From Mesorhizobium norvegicum (lineage in GTDB: Bacteria; Pseudomonadota; Alphaproteobacteria; Rhizobiales; Rhizobiaceae), in assembly GCF_004919685.1 (NCBI RefSeq), contig NZ_SMYZ01000022.1, forward strand, positions 1 to 64,000: 64,000 nt of DNA, given 5' to 3'. Position numbers and translations under genes: made by a program. The notes below the pieces were generated by a model that worked only from the letters and a program-made list of their open reading frames with translations, had not been told where the DNA came from and ran no database searches. Position 1 is the first letter of the stretch. Every line of letters starts with the position of its first letter. Shown here in pieces: positions 17,879 through 26,763 of the stretch.

Positions 17879-18193
17879 ATGAATTGGTTGAAGATCGCGA
17901 CCGTGGCGGCTCTCGCAGCATGGCCTGGAATTGCGCTCGCAAAGGACGCCGTCAGCTGCGGTGGCGCCGCCATGCTGGGCGGGGCACAATTGAACTGCAG
18001 CCACGTCGAACCCCAGGCGCCGCCTCAGTTTTGCACCTATAGCTGGGCTCTGCACACGCTCGCCGGCGATCAGAAAATCGTCGAAGGCACCTTCATGCTG
18101 CCGCCCGGCGCCTCGAATGTCACCGTCTATCAGGGCAGCGGTTTCGACAGTGCGCTGTCCGATCCGATCGTGATCTGCCGCGGCAGCAAATGA
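17879..18193 (+). CDS. Small secreted cysteine-containing protein
   Basis: Protein of 104 residues that I do not recognise. A Sec signal peptide is visible (LKIATVAALAAWPGIALA, cleavage near residue 20). The mature part of about 85 residues has four cysteines (CGG, NCS, FCTY, ICRG), which suggests two disulphides in the periplasm. The second ATG (17879) is chosen because GAGG lies eight bases upstream; an ATG two codons earlier is too close. It is divergent from the MarR gene across 177 bases, so it could share that regulation. Confidence 0.65.
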   Translation: MNWLKIATVAALAAWPGIALAKDAVSCGGAAMLGGAQLNCSHVEPQAPPQFCTYSWALHTLAGDQKIVEGTFMLPPGASNVTVYQGSGFDSALSDPIVICRGSK

Positions 18194-18335
18194 GCAAAGC
18201 CGCCAAGGAAAGCTCGCTCGTCAACCGATTGGTGCTATAGGGCGGATCACGCTATTTTGAACAGGCGCATGCGGGTTCTGGATGCGCCTGGCGGCCATTT
18301 CTTTGACGGGCCCCAATTCTTTAACGGACATCGAC

Positions 18336-18974
18336 ATGGACGGACCCAACCCCAACATCAAGCACCCGATCCCGATGCACACCCGTGTCGGCTTTCTCAA
18401 GGGACTGGTTAACGCGCCGAACATCGAGATCGGCGATTACACCTATTATGACGATCCGGACGGACCCGACAAATTCGCCGAAAAATGCGTGCTCCACCAT
18501 TATCCCTTCATAGGCGACAAGCTCATCATCGGCCGGTTCTGCGCCATCGCCGAGGGCGCGCGCTTCATCATGAACGGCGCCAACCACGCCATGTCCGGCT
18601 TTTCGACCTATCCGTTCAATATTTTCGGCCATGGCTGGGAAAAGGGTTTTGACCCGGCGACGTGGTCGAAGGAGGTTCGCGGCGACACAATTGTCGGCAA
18701 CGACGTCTGGATCGGCATGGAGGCGGTGATCCTGCCCGGGGTGGAAATCGGCCACGGTGCCATAATTGCCGCGAAATCGGTGGTGACGCACGACGTGCCG
18801 CCCTATGCGATCGTCGCCGGCAATGCAGCCAAGGTGGTGAAGATGCGTTTCGACGACCGAACGGTCAGGCGGTTGCTGGCGGTGGCGTGGTGGGACTGGC
18901 CGGTGGACAAGGTCAGCCGCAACCTCGATGCTATCCGGGGCGCCAATATCTCTCTTCTGGAGGCAGCAGCTTGA
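18336..18974 (+). CDS. Vat/CatB-type xenobiotic acetyltransferase
   Basis: Left-handed beta-helix acetyltransferase of 212 residues, close to the streptogramin (Vat) and CatB family that acetylates antibiotics with acetyl-CoA. Diagnostic parts are [13 protein letters not shown] at the N-terminus, [17 protein letters not shown] with the catalytic His of [17 protein letters not shown], and the [13 protein letters not shown] turn, then WWDWP. The length is exactly that expected. The stop overlaps the engB start codon by four bases. Resistance activity cannot be assumed; many chromosomal homologues have unknown acceptors. Confidence 0.88.
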   Translation: MDGPNPNIKHPIPMHTRVGFLKGLVNAPNIEIGDYTYYDDPDGPDKFAEKCVLHHYPFIGDKLIIGRFCAIAEGARFIMNGANHAMSGFSTYPFNIFGHGWEKGFDPATWSKEVRGDTIVGNDVWIGMEAVILPGVEIGHGAIIAAKSVVTHDVPPYAIVAGNAAKVVKMRFDDRTVRRLLAVAWWDWPVDKVSRNLDAIRGANISLLEAAA

Positions 18975-19630
18975 ACGCTCTGAACAGCAGCATAATCGGC
19001 ACCGAACTGTTTACGCGAGGGTGGATCTTCATCCGCGGCGTGCCGGCAATGAAGTTCCTGCCGCCGGAAGGACCGCCGGAAATAGCCTTTGCCGGCCGCT
19101 CGAATGTCGGCAAGTCGTCGCTGATCAACGCGCTGGTCAACCAGAAGGGTCTGGCGCGCACTTCCAACACGCCGGGGCGCACGCAGGAACTCAACTATTT
19201 CGTGCCGGACGGATTTTCGGGCGAGGGCGCCGACCTGCCGCCCTTGGCGCTGGTCGACATGCCCGGCTACGGCTACGCCACCGCGCCGAAGGAGAAGGTC
19301 GACGAGTGGACCAAGCTGGTCTTCGACTATCTCAAGGGCCGCGTCACGCTAAAGCGGGTCTATGTGCTGATCGACGCCCGCCACGGCATCAAAGCCAAGG
19401 ACGATGAAGTGCTGTCGCTGCTCGACAAGGCGGCGGTATCCTACCAGATCGTGCTGACCAAGACCGACAAGATCAAGGCTGCCGGCGTGCCGCGGCTGAT
19501 CGAGGAGACGCTGGCAAAGATCAAGAAGCGGCCGGCGGCGTTCCCGTTCGTTCTGGCGACGTCTTCGGAAAAGGCCGAGGGCCTCCAGGAATTGCAGGCT
19601 GCCATCGTGCTTGCCGCCAATGGCGGCTAA
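18971..19630 (+). CDS. engB: Ribosome-biogenesis GTPase EngB (YihA/YsxC)
   Basis: Small GTPase of 219 residues needed for large-subunit assembly. G1 is [10 protein letters not shown]2 TPGRT, G3 DMPGYG and G4 TKTDK; EngB's conserved [16 protein letters not shown] and RTQELNYF are intact. The TTG start at 18971 is supported by GGAGG seven bases upstream and by family length. Its start codon overlaps the Vat-like stop (TTGA), so translation is coupled. It normally sits between yidC and argB in this order; here both flanks are expanded. Confidence 0.93.
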   Translation: MNALNSSIIGTELFTRGWIFIRGVPAMKFLPPEGPPEIAFAGRSNVGKSSLINALVNQKGLARTSNTPGRTQELNYFVPDGFSGEGADLPPLALVDMPGYGYATAPKEKVDEWTKLVFDYLKGRVTLKRVYVLIDARHGIKAKDDEVLSLLDKAAVSYQIVLTKTDKIKAAGVPRLIEETLAKIKKRPAAFPFVLATSSEKAEGLQELQAAIVLAANGG

Positions 19631-19653
19631 GCATCTACACCTTGGAGCATAGC

Positions 19654-20388
19654 CTAGGGCTTGGCTTCGATAGCAATCGTCTGATGGCCTTCTTCCGCCA
19701 CAAGCCTTTCGGTGCCGTATGCCTTCAGGAACATGCTGACGCCTGACCTGACGATGTGGTCGATCTCGTCCTGGCTCGGGGCTTTGGTGCGATAGGCGAA
19801 GATGCACTGGCGGAAGAGACCGGCCAGGCACAGTTCGGTGAACTGATAGGCGGCAAGATCGACATCGTCGATCCGCAGCAGGTCGCGCTCGATGGCGGCA
19901 TTGAGAAACGCCGCGACCTTGTCGTGACCACGTTTGGGACCGCGCTCGTAGAAACGCGCGCCCATGTCGGGAATCCGGTCGGATGCGCCGATCACCGTGC
20001 GCTGCGCCTGGATCACCTTGGCCGACGTGATCTTGAGGGCCAGCACCTTGCCGAACTTCACCAGCGTCTCGCGCAGGTCGTCGGATTTGTCCAGCACGTC
20101 ATACATGTTCTTGAAGATCGTGCCGCGCTCTTCCTCGATCAGCGCTTCGAACAGCTCTTCCTTGTTGGCGAAATAGACATAGATCGTGCCCTTGGAGACA
20201 CCGGCCTCACGGGTGATGTCGTTCATCGAGGCGGCTTCGAACCCCTTGTCGATGAAGACACGACGGGCGCCGTCGATGATCTGGCTGCGCTTGACCGGAT
20301 CCTGCCCGGCCGCCGGGCGGCCACGGCGCAAGCTGTCCAGCAGGTCGCCACACTGGTCGGTTTCAACGTTGGGCGGTGTCTCGGTCAT
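19654..20388 (-). CDS. TetR-family regulator of the second efflux pump
   Basis: Regulator of 244 residues. The helix-turn-helix (about 35-80) reads IIDGARRVFIDKGFEAASMNDITREAGVSKGTIYVYFANKEELF. The C-terminal ligand domain has the AcrR-like helical pattern. The ATG at 20388 is chosen with GAGG ten bases upstream. It is divergent from an emrA-emrB pair, with two near-identical 14-base palindromes between them, so it very probably represses both itself and the pump until a drug-like ligand binds. Confidence 0.9.
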   Translation of the reverse strand: MTETPPNVETDQCGDLLDSLRRGRPAAGQDPVKRSQIIDGARRVFIDKGFEAASMNDITREAGVSKGTIYVYFANKEELFEALIEEERGTIFKNMYDVLDKSDDLRETLVKFGKVLALKITSAKVIQAQRTVIGASDRIPDMGARFYERGPKRGHDKVAAFLNAAIERDLLRIDDVDLAAYQFTELCLAGLFRQCIFAYRTKAPSQDEIDHIVRSGVSMFLKAYGTERLVAEEGHQTIAIEAKP

Positions 20389-20413
20389 GAAAGTCACACC
20401 TCGAAAATAATTC

Positions 20414-20427
20414 GAACCAACCGGTTC
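20414..20427. promoter_or_regulatory. TetR operator 1
   Basis: Inverted repeat GAACC-AACC-GGTTC (extended to CGAACC/GGTTCG at 20413-20428), 26 bases before the TetR start. It shares the half-site with a second copy 63 bases away, about six helical turns, so both would be on the same DNA face. Confidence 0.7.
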
Positions 20428-20476
20428 GATTGCCCTTGATATGGTCCTCTTTACGCGCTATGTCAACGCCCGGATC

Positions 20477-20490
20477 GAACCGAACGGTTC
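20477..20490. promoter_or_regulatory. TetR operator 2
   Basis: Perfect palindrome GAACCG-AA-CGGTTC, 31 bases before the second emrA-like start and just upstream of the AT-rich TATTATATTATAAT that probably holds its -10 region. It matches operator 1 in 12 of 14 positions. Confidence 0.72.
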
Positions 20491-20520
20491 AGTATTATAT
20501 TATAATTTTAGAGAGATGTC

Positions 20521-21720
20521 ATGTCCTCGAACGCGCCGACCACAGCCGAAGTCCGTCCCTTCCCCAATGCCAAGGTTGCGCCGGCGACGGAAGCACCGCA
20601 AGTGCCTACCCAGCCCGTCTCGTCGCCGCCGGCAGAAGCTCCGGCCAAGAAGAAGCGTTCGGTGCGCTCCTTTCTGCTGCCGATCATCGGCGTTGCCTTG
20701 CTGAGCGCCGGCGCCTGGTACGGTTACGATTACTGGACCACTGGCCGCTTCATGATCTCGACGGACGACGCCTATGTCCAGGCCGACATGGCGTTCATCT
20801 CGCCCAAGATTTCCGGCTATGTCGATCAGGTGAAGGTGAGCGAGAACCAGTCGGTCAAGGCTGGCGATCCGCTGCTCGTCGTCGATGATGGCGACTACAG
20901 AATAGCCGTCGCCCAGGCAGAGGCGCAGATTGCTACGCTGAGCAAGACGCTCGACCGTATCGACGCCCAGACCGAAGCAGCGCGCGCTGCGCTGCAGCAG
21001 GCACAGGCGCAGAAGGTCGCTGACCAGGCCGCGGCTGACAATGCGGCCAAGGTCGCGGCGCGTGCCTCGCAGCTGCTCAAGACGCATGTCGGCACGCAGG
21101 CACAGCTGGACGACGCCCAGACGGCGGTGCAGCAGGCCAATGCAGCCCTTGTCGGCGCCGACGCGCAGATCGCCGCGGCGCAGGCCAATATCGGCGTGCT
21201 GCAGGCGCAGCGCGCCGAATCGGCAAGCACGCTGGCGTCCTTGCAGCTCAGCCGGGACAAGGCCGAGCGGGATCTTTCCTTCACCGTGCTCAAGGCGCCT
21301 TATGACGGCGTCGTCGGCAACCGTTCCGTGGAGCAAGGCGATCTCGTCAGCCCCGGCCAGAAGCTCGCCGTCATCGTGCCGATGGACAAGCTCTACATCG
21401 TCGCCAACTTCAAGGAGACGCAGCTTGCCCGGCTGGTTCCCGGCGAGAAGGTCAAGATCTCGGTCGATGCAACCGACGGCCAGGACTTCGAGGGCACCGT
21501 CTCGTCGCTGGCCCCGGCTTCCGGTGCCGTGTTCTCGCTGCTGCCGCCCGAAAACGCCACCGGCAACTTCACCAAGGTGGTGCAGCGCGTTCCGGTTCGC
21601 ATCGATGTGCCCGCCGACGTGCTGAAGAGCGGCAAGCTGCGCGCCGGCCTGAGCGTCGTCGTCGCCGTCGACAGCCGCACCGCCCCATCCGGGTCGGCAT
21701 CAGCGGCGGCATCGAACTGA
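20521..21720 (+). CDS. HlyD-family membrane fusion protein, EmrA-like (second system)
   Basis: Periplasmic adaptor of 399 residues. One membrane helix (about 48-68, SFLLPIIGVALLSAGAWYGYDYW) is followed by STDDAYVQADMAFISPKISGYVDQVKVSENQSVKAGDPLL, the classic EmrA lipoyl motif. A long Ala/Gln coiled coil (about 130-240) and the VLKAPYDGVVGNRSVEQGDLVSPGQ half follow. The start at 20521 has GAGAG five bases upstream. The emrB-like gene begins 22 bases after its stop. It differs clearly in sequence from the first adaptor at 15958. Confidence 0.92.
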   Translation: MSSNAPTTAEVRPFPNAKVAPATEAPQVPTQPVSSPPAEAPAKKKRSVRSFLLPIIGVALLSAGAWYGYDYWTTGRFMISTDDAYVQADMAFISPKISGYVDQVKVSENQSVKAGDPLLVVDDGDYRIAVAQAEAQIATLSKTLDRIDAQTEAARAALQQAQAQKVADQAAADNAAKVAARASQLLKTHVGTQAQLDDAQTAVQQANAALVGADAQIAAAQANIGVLQAQRAESASTLASLQLSRDKAERDLSFTVLKAPYDGVVGNRSVEQGDLVSPGQKLAVIVPMDKLYIVANFKETQLARLVPGEKVKISVDATDGQDFEGTVSSLAPASGAVFSLLPPENATGNFTKVVQRVPVRIDVPADVLKSGKLRAGLSVVVAVDSRTAPSGSASAAASN

Positions 21721-21742
21721 GCGGCCGCCGGGGAGCAATGCC

Positions 21743-23338
21743 ATGGCAACCGCAACCCTGACAGCAGGAGCGCCGCCGGCAAGGCCGGCTGTGCCTGACA
21801 CCATTTCGACGCGGCGCGTCATCGCTTTCCTGGCGATGGTGTTCGGCATGTTCATGGCCATCCTGGACATCCAGATCGTCTCCGCCTCGCTGGCCGAGAT
21901 CCAGGCCGGCCTGAGCGCCAGCTCCGACGAGATCCCGTGGGTGCAGACCGCCTATCTGATCGCCGAAGTGGTGATGATCCCGCTGTCGGGTTTCCTCAGC
22001 CGGATGCTGTCGACACGTGTGCTGTTCACGATCTCGGCGGCAGGCTTCACCGCGGCCAGTGCGCTGGCGGCGACCGCCACCAACATCGACCAGATGATCG
22101 TCTACCGCGCCGTCCAGGGCTTCATCGGCGGCGGCATGATCCCGAGCGTCTTCGCTGCCGCCTTCACCATCTTCCCGCCCTCGCGCCGCGCCGTCGTCTC
22201 GCCGATGATCGGCCTGGTGGCGACGCTGGCGCCGACCATCGGCCCGACCGTCGGCGGCTATATCAGCCATGCCATGTCCTGGCATTGGCTGTTCCTGGTC
22301 AATGTCGTGCCCGGCATCCTGGTGACGACGGCGGCCTGGACGCTGATCGACTTCGACAAGCCCAACCTCAAGCTGTTCAGCAAGTTCGACTGGTGGGGCC
22401 TCGCCGGCATGGCAGCCTTGCTGGGCTGCATGGAATATGTGCTCGAGGAGGGCCCCAACAATGACTGGCTGCAGGACCAGGGCGTGTTCATCTGCGCCAT
22501 TGTCATGACCATTGGCGGGGTGCTGTTCTTTTGGCGGGTGTTCACCGCCGAGGAGCCGATCGTCGACCTGAAGGCGTTCACCAACATCAACTTCGCCTTC
22601 GGCTCGCTGTTTTCCTTCGTCATCGGCATCGGCCTCTACGGCCTGACCTATCTCTATCCGGTGTTCCTCGGGCGCATCCGCGGCTACGATTCGATGATGA
22701 TCGGCGAGGCGCTGTTCGTCAGCGGACTGGCCATGTTCTTCACCGCGCCGATCTCGGGCATCCTGTCGAACAAGATGGACCCGCGGCTGATGATGATGAT
22801 CGGCTTCTTCGGCTTCGCCACCGGCACCTGGTGGATGACGCATCTGACCGCCGATTGGGATTTCTACGAACTGCTCATCCCGCAGATCCTGCGCGGCTGT
22901 TCGATGATGCTGTGCATGGTGCCGATCAACAACATCGCGCTCGGCACCTTGCCGCCCGAGCGGCTGAAGAATGCGTCGGGCCTGTTCAACCTCACCCGCA
23001 ACCTTGGCGGCGCCGTTGGCCTTGCCCTGATCAACACCGTGCTGATCGACCGCAATGCCTTCCACTACGCAAGGCTCTCCGAGCACGTGCAATGGGGCAG
23101 TGCCGCCGCGCAGACCAAGCTGCAGAACATGACGCTCAATTTCGAGCAGACCCCCGGCCTCGACGCGACAAGTGCCGCCATCTCCAAGCTGTCGGGCATG
23201 GTCCAGCAGCAGGCGGCGCTGCTGTCCTTCATGGACGTGTTCTTCATGCTGACGGTGCTGTTTGCGACGCTTGGCCTGTTCACCATGCTGATCCGCAAGC
23301 CGGCCGCGTCGGGTGGCGGCGGCGGCGGTGGGCACTGA
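21743..23338 (+). CDS. DHA2-family MFS efflux transporter, EmrB-like (second system)
   Basis: Inner-membrane antiporter of 531 residues with about 14 helices. Helix 1 has MAILDIQIVSASLAEIQ, a variant of the usual LDxTIVNVALP; the loop motif is GFLSRMLSTR; motif C appears as APTIGPTVGGYI. The tail ends in a run of eight glycines before His, which is probably an unstructured end. Co-transcribed with the adaptor; a terminator follows 60 bases later. It probably uses an outer-membrane channel encoded elsewhere. Confidence 0.92.
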   Translation: MATATLTAGAPPARPAVPDTISTRRVIAFLAMVFGMFMAILDIQIVSASLAEIQAGLSASSDEIPWVQTAYLIAEVVMIPLSGFLSRMLSTRVLFTISAAGFTAASALAATATNIDQMIVYRAVQGFIGGGMIPSVFAAAFTIFPPSRRAVVSPMIGLVATLAPTIGPTVGGYISHAMSWHWLFLVNVVPGILVTTAAWTLIDFDKPNLKLFSKFDWWGLAGMAALLGCMEYVLEEGPNNDWLQDQGVFICAIVMTIGGVLFFWRVFTAEEPIVDLKAFTNINFAFGSLFSFVIGIGLYGLTYLYPVFLGRIRGYDSMMIGEALFVSGLAMFFTAPISGILSNKMDPRLMMMIGFFGFATGTWWMTHLTADWDFYELLIPQILRGCSMMLCMVPINNIALGTLPPERLKNASGLFNLTRNLGGAVGLALINTVLIDRNAFHYARLSEHVQWGSAAAQTKLQNMTLNFEQTPGLDATSAAISKLSGMVQQQAALLSFMDVFFMLTVLFATLGLFTMLIRKPAASGGGGGGGH

Positions 23339-23399
23339 TACGTGGGCAGCTGTTTCGGGAAGCTCCTCCAGTCCACGCCCGAAAAGCTCTGACCGCGCA

Positions 23400-23430
23400 A
23401 AAAACTCCGGGCCGCAAGCCCGGAGTTTTT
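23400..23430 (+). terminator. Rho-independent terminator of the TetR-linked efflux operon
   Basis: Stem CTCCGGG (23405) with CCCGGAG (23419), flanked by an A-run and ending in five T. It is a textbook intrinsic terminator for the emrAB-like transcript. Confidence 0.88.
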
Positions 23431-23554
23431 CGTTTCCAATTGGATCAGGTGTAATTTCCAGATATTTGACAAGCCCCGCCGTCGCGTAGGAATCGAGCGG
23501 AAGTCAAATGCCGGCAGCACGAATGATTAAAACATCTCCTGATATCTTATTTTG

Positions 23555-23800
23555 ATGGAGACTTGGGTTCTAGCCATCTTGCTGGTGGCGTGTGCGATCG
23601 GCTGTCCATTGTGGGTTCGCGTTTGTTTGGCGAACTTACGTCGATGGTCTGAGGCTGGCGTTGTCAGCCAACGCACTGGCAACGTTTCCCGAGATACCCA
23701 GCCTGTCCGGTTCTACTACTTCCTTGCCATGATGGTGCTAGGCGCTGTGTTGCCACTTGTCGTAACAATCGCTTTGGCCGTTCGACTCATCTTCGAGTAA
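23555..23800 (+). CDS. Small two-helix membrane protein, unknown
   Basis: Possible protein of 81 residues that I do not recognise. Two hydrophobic segments are seen: about 4-25 (LAILLVACAIGCPLWVRVCL) and about 54-77 (FLAMMVLGAVLPLVVTIALAV), separated by a polar loop. The start has no good ribosome-binding site, and base composition is less GC-rich than its neighbours, which suggests either acquired DNA or a non-coding frame. It is isolated between a terminator and a dispersed repeat. Confidence 0.45.
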   Translation: METWVLAILLVACAIGCPLWVRVCLANLRRWSEAGVVSQRTGNVSRDTQPVRFYYFLAMMVLGAVLPLVVTIALAVRLIFE

Positions 23801-23812
23801 CTAAGCCAGCAA

Positions 23813-23850
23813 TAGAGCGGTTCTGCGTGTCCGCGAAACGATGAACTGTT

Positions 23851-23853
<3 letters not shown>
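23813..23853. repeat. Second copy of the 41-base repeat module
   Basis: This 41-base block matches 4600-4640 at equal length, with matching ends (TAGAG and TGAACTGNTCTA) and the internal CGAAACG. Its last bases supply the TAG stop codon of msrB on the minus strand, so insertion of the element may have set the end of that protein. Confidence 0.7.
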
Positions 23854-24354
<501 letters not shown>

Positions 24355-24436
24355 GACCAATTCCTCCTGTTGTCTCTTTGCCAAACTATACCGCCAACCG
24401 GAAATCAAAAGCCGGTGACGGTGGCCCTCGAACGAA

Positions 24437-24479
24437 CACTCCGCGCCGTCCCACATCTGAACGTGGACGACGCGGAGTG
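24437..24479. terminator. Hairpin between the fasciclin and msrB genes
   Basis: Long imperfect inverted repeat: CACTCCGCG (24437) with CGCGGAGTG (24471) and inner CGTCC with GGACG. It lacks a T-run. It lies downstream of the fasciclin gene on the minus strand and upstream of msrB, so it may attenuate read-through between them. Confidence 0.45.
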
Positions 24480-24564
24480 CGCGGGTCAATTGCGGATCAC
24501 GGGAGCGAGACCATGCAATCGACGGAGGGTCCTTGCTGCAAGTTCGCCGGCAGCAAGCCCCTTG

Positions 24565-25122
24565 TTACATCTTAGGCAAAAGAACCTTGTCGATGACGTG
24601 GATGACGCCGTTGGACTGCTCGACATCGGCGATCGTCACATTGGCGACATTGCCGTTCTCGTCGGTGACGGTGACCTTGCCGCCGTCGGCCTTGAGCGAT
24701 AGCTCGCAGCCGCCAACGGTCTTGACCTTGTGAGTGCCGCCGTCAGCCTTGGCCATCGCGGCCACGTCCGCCCCCATCGCCTTGGCGCCGATGACATGGC
24801 AGGTCAGGATCTTGGTGAGCTTGTCCTTGTTCTCGGGCTTGAGCAGGGTCTCGACCGTGCCGGCCGGAAGTGCCGCGAAGGCGTCGTTGGTCGGTGCGAA
24901 CACGGTGAACGGACCGGCGCCCTGCAGCGTTTCGACCAGGCCGGCAGCCTTCACGGCGGCGACCAGCGTCGTGTGGTCCTTCGAGTTCACGGCGTTTTCG
25001 ACGATGTTCTTGTTGGCAAACATGGCGGCGCCGCCAACCATCGGGTTTTCGGCATAGGCGGCAGTGGCAAGAGCGGAAATGGCGATCGTGCCGGCGAGCA
25101 AAAGGGTGGCGTATCTACGCAT
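24565..25122 (-). CDS. Secreted fasciclin (FAS1) domain protein
   Basis: Exported protein of 185 residues with a Sec signal ([23 protein letters not shown], cleavage near residue 24) and one FAS1 domain (about 45-185). The domain shows [32 protein letters not shown] and the terminal [13 protein letters not shown]. The start at 25122 has GAGGAG upstream. FAS1 proteins are adhesion-like or ligand-binding envelope proteins. In mycobacteria a FAS1 pair (MPT70/83) belongs to the SigK regulon, and here a sigma/anti-sigma pair lies just upstream, so similar control is inferred. Confidence 0.93.
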   Translation of the reverse strand: MRRYATLLLAGTIAISALATAAYAENPMVGGAAMFANKNIVENAVNSKDHTTLVAAVKAAGLVETLQGAGPFTVFAPTNDAFAALPAGTVETLLKPENKDKLTKILTCHVIGAKAMGADVAAMAKADGGTHKVKTVGGCELSLKADGGKVTVTDENGNVANVTIADVEQSNGVIHVIDKVLLPKM

Positions 25123-25172
25123 GATGTCAAACTCCTCGGGTTTTTCTCTTCCCATCTTTGGGAACGCGAGGA

Positions 25173-25200
25173 GATACGGAGCAAAAATGCGCAAGTTTCA
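25173..25200 (-). promoter_or_regulatory. Candidate ECF-sigma promoter for the fasciclin gene
   Basis: Minus-strand sequence TGAAAC followed by a 16-base spacer and CGTATC, about 50-78 bases upstream of the fasciclin start. This spacing and the AAC and CGT cores match the general pattern of ECF-sigma promoters. No equivalent was seen before the sigma gene itself. Confidence 0.45.
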
Positions 25201-25346
25201 AAAATATTGGGATTTTTAATTTTTATGCGTAGTCCGAGAGATTTGTCAGCGCAACCGGTTGCCGGCTAACATGCTTTCCATTGGCGTGTTCGGCCAAGGA
25301 TAGACTTAAGATAGTCCATTTTGAATTTGCAGGTGTGCTGAACCTT

Positions 25347-26087
25347 TCAGATGCCCTTCAGATCGCCCGCGGCGACCACCGGTCCAGTCGGCTGGCCGGT
25401 CGGCGAACCGCCTGCCGGCTCGAGGCTGACGGCAAGCACCGCGCCCTGGGCAAGCTTCTGCTGGGCCGCCGGCGAGACGACGATATGCGCTGTCGCGCCG
25501 GCCGGAATGACGCCCATCGAGACCGGCGGGTTCTTGCCCTCGATCATCCACAGTTCGAAGTCCTTGCCTGCGGCACGCTCACCGGAGACGTGCGACAGGC
25601 CCACTTCGTGATGCGCGGCATCGTAGACGGCGAGATATTTGACATCGCTGCCCTCGGCGGCGAGCGAGGCGACGAGGCGCGCCTGCTGCTGCTCGACCGG
25701 CGGGTTGAGGATGGGCACGGCGACGTAGATCGCCAGTGCTGCAACCGCCGCCGCGGCAAGGCCACGCCAGAAGGCCAGGCTGGACCATAGCCCGCCGCGA
25801 GATTCAGCGGGCGTGGTCACGGAAGCGGTGGACGCGAACAGGCGGCGATCGATCGCAGGCTTGATCGAAGCCGGCGGCTCGATTTCCGGATAGGCGGCAG
25901 CGAGCGGCGAAAAATTGACCTCCCAGCCGTCGACAAGGCGGGCGAAATCCGTCTCGGCATCGATGCGGCGGGAGGCGATCTGGCGTTCGTCGGCAGCCAG
26001 CACGCCGAGAACGTATTCGGCGGCGAGCAGGTCGTCGCCTCCACGTTCCGGTCCTGTGTCTTCTGCCAGCGTCATCTTTCCAGACAT
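25347..26087 (-). CDS. Anti-sigma factor, RskA type
   Basis: Membrane anti-sigma factor of up to 246 residues. An N-terminal anti-sigma domain (about 20-80, LLAAEYVLGVLAADERQIASRRI) binds the sigma factor in the cytoplasm. One helix follows at about 105-128 (GLAAAAVAALAIYVAVPIL), then a periplasmic RskA C-terminal domain with the characteristic FELWMIEGKNPPVSMGVIPAG. Its start overlaps the sigma gene (16 bases for ATG 26087, or ATGA for ATG 26075), so the two are coupled. It probably releases the sigma factor after a periplasmic or redox signal. Confidence 0.92.
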   Translation of the reverse strand: MSGKMTLAEDTGPERGGDDLLAAEYVLGVLAADERQIASRRIDAETDFARLVDGWEVNFSPLAAAYPEIEPPASIKPAIDRRLFASTASVTTPAESRGGLWSSLAFWRGLAAAAVAALAIYVAVPILNPPVEQQQARLVASLAAEGSDVKYLAVYDAAHHEVGLSHVSGERAAGKDFELWMIEGKNPPVSMGVIPAGATAHIVVSPAAQQKLAQGAVLAVSLEPAGGSPTGQPTGPVVAAGDLKGI

Positions 26088-26611
26088 TCTCTGAGTTTCA
26101 ACAGGCTGCGGCGCAGCCAGGTACGCATCGTGTTCAGCGGCACGCCGTGGCGCTCCGCCAGTTCGGCATAGCTTTCGCCCTTGAGATAGGCGCCCCGAAC
26201 GGCCGCCGCCCGGTCCTTCTCCAGCTCATCGAGACAATGGTGGATGCGTTCGGATTCGTCGCCCGCCACCACCATCGCTTCAGGCCCCGGCGCCGGATCG
26301 GCCACGTCGAGCGCGGCATCGATATCGGCGGCAGGCTTGCGTCGCGCCCTGACGCGATCGATCGCGTGGTTGCGCGCTATCGCCACCAGCCAGGAGATCG
26401 GGCTTAGATCGGAGACGGCAAAACGATCCGCCTTTGTCCATATCTTGACGAAGACTTCCTGGAGCGCTTCTTCCGCATCTCCCCGGTCGTTCAATACACG
26501 AAGACAGACACCGAAAAGTTTCGCGCTGGTCTGCCGGTAGAGCAGATCGAACGCAGCCCGATCCTTCATCGAAGTCCGGACGATCAGCTTGGTGATGTCC
26601 TGCGGCGTCAT
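26072..26611 (-). CDS. ECF-type RNA polymerase sigma factor, SigK-like
   Basis: Extracytoplasmic-function sigma factor of 179 residues from the chosen ATG at 26611. Region 2 reads FDLLYRQTSAKLFGVCLRVL, with promoter-melting region 2.3/2.4 at EVFVKIWTKADRF and ISWLVAIARNHAIDRVRAR. Region 4 ends with YLKGESYAELAERHGVPLNTMRTWLRRSLLKLRECL. The reading frame stays open upstream to 26728 and a longer N-terminus cannot be excluded. It is paired with an RskA-type anti-sigma gene; likely targets include the fasciclin and msrB genes. Confidence 0.92.
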   Translation of the reverse strand: MTPQDITKLIVRTSMKDRAAFDLLYRQTSAKLFGVCLRVLNDRGDAEEALQEVFVKIWTKADRFAVSDLSPISWLVAIARNHAIDRVRARRKPAADIDAALDVADPAPGPEAMVVAGDESERIHHCLDELEKDRAAAVRGAYLKGESYAELAERHGVPLNTMRTWLRRSLLKLRECLER

Positions 26612-26763
26612 CTCAGGCAAATTAGGCGATTGCAATGTATTTGCAACGGCGGAAATAACCTTGTGCACGCCGAAGCCTTGCATGTCGCCAGCCCGGATCC
26701 GTCCGTCGATTGCCAATGAAGTCGCCACTGGCTAGCCTGTCGGCAGTGACGGGGGGAGCGTGC

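Noticed and set aside
21569-23335. 588-residue minus-strand frame opposite the second EmrB-like gene
   Set aside because: Low-complexity His/Arg/Gln/Glu composition and full overlap with a well-formed transporter gene identify it as a shadow.
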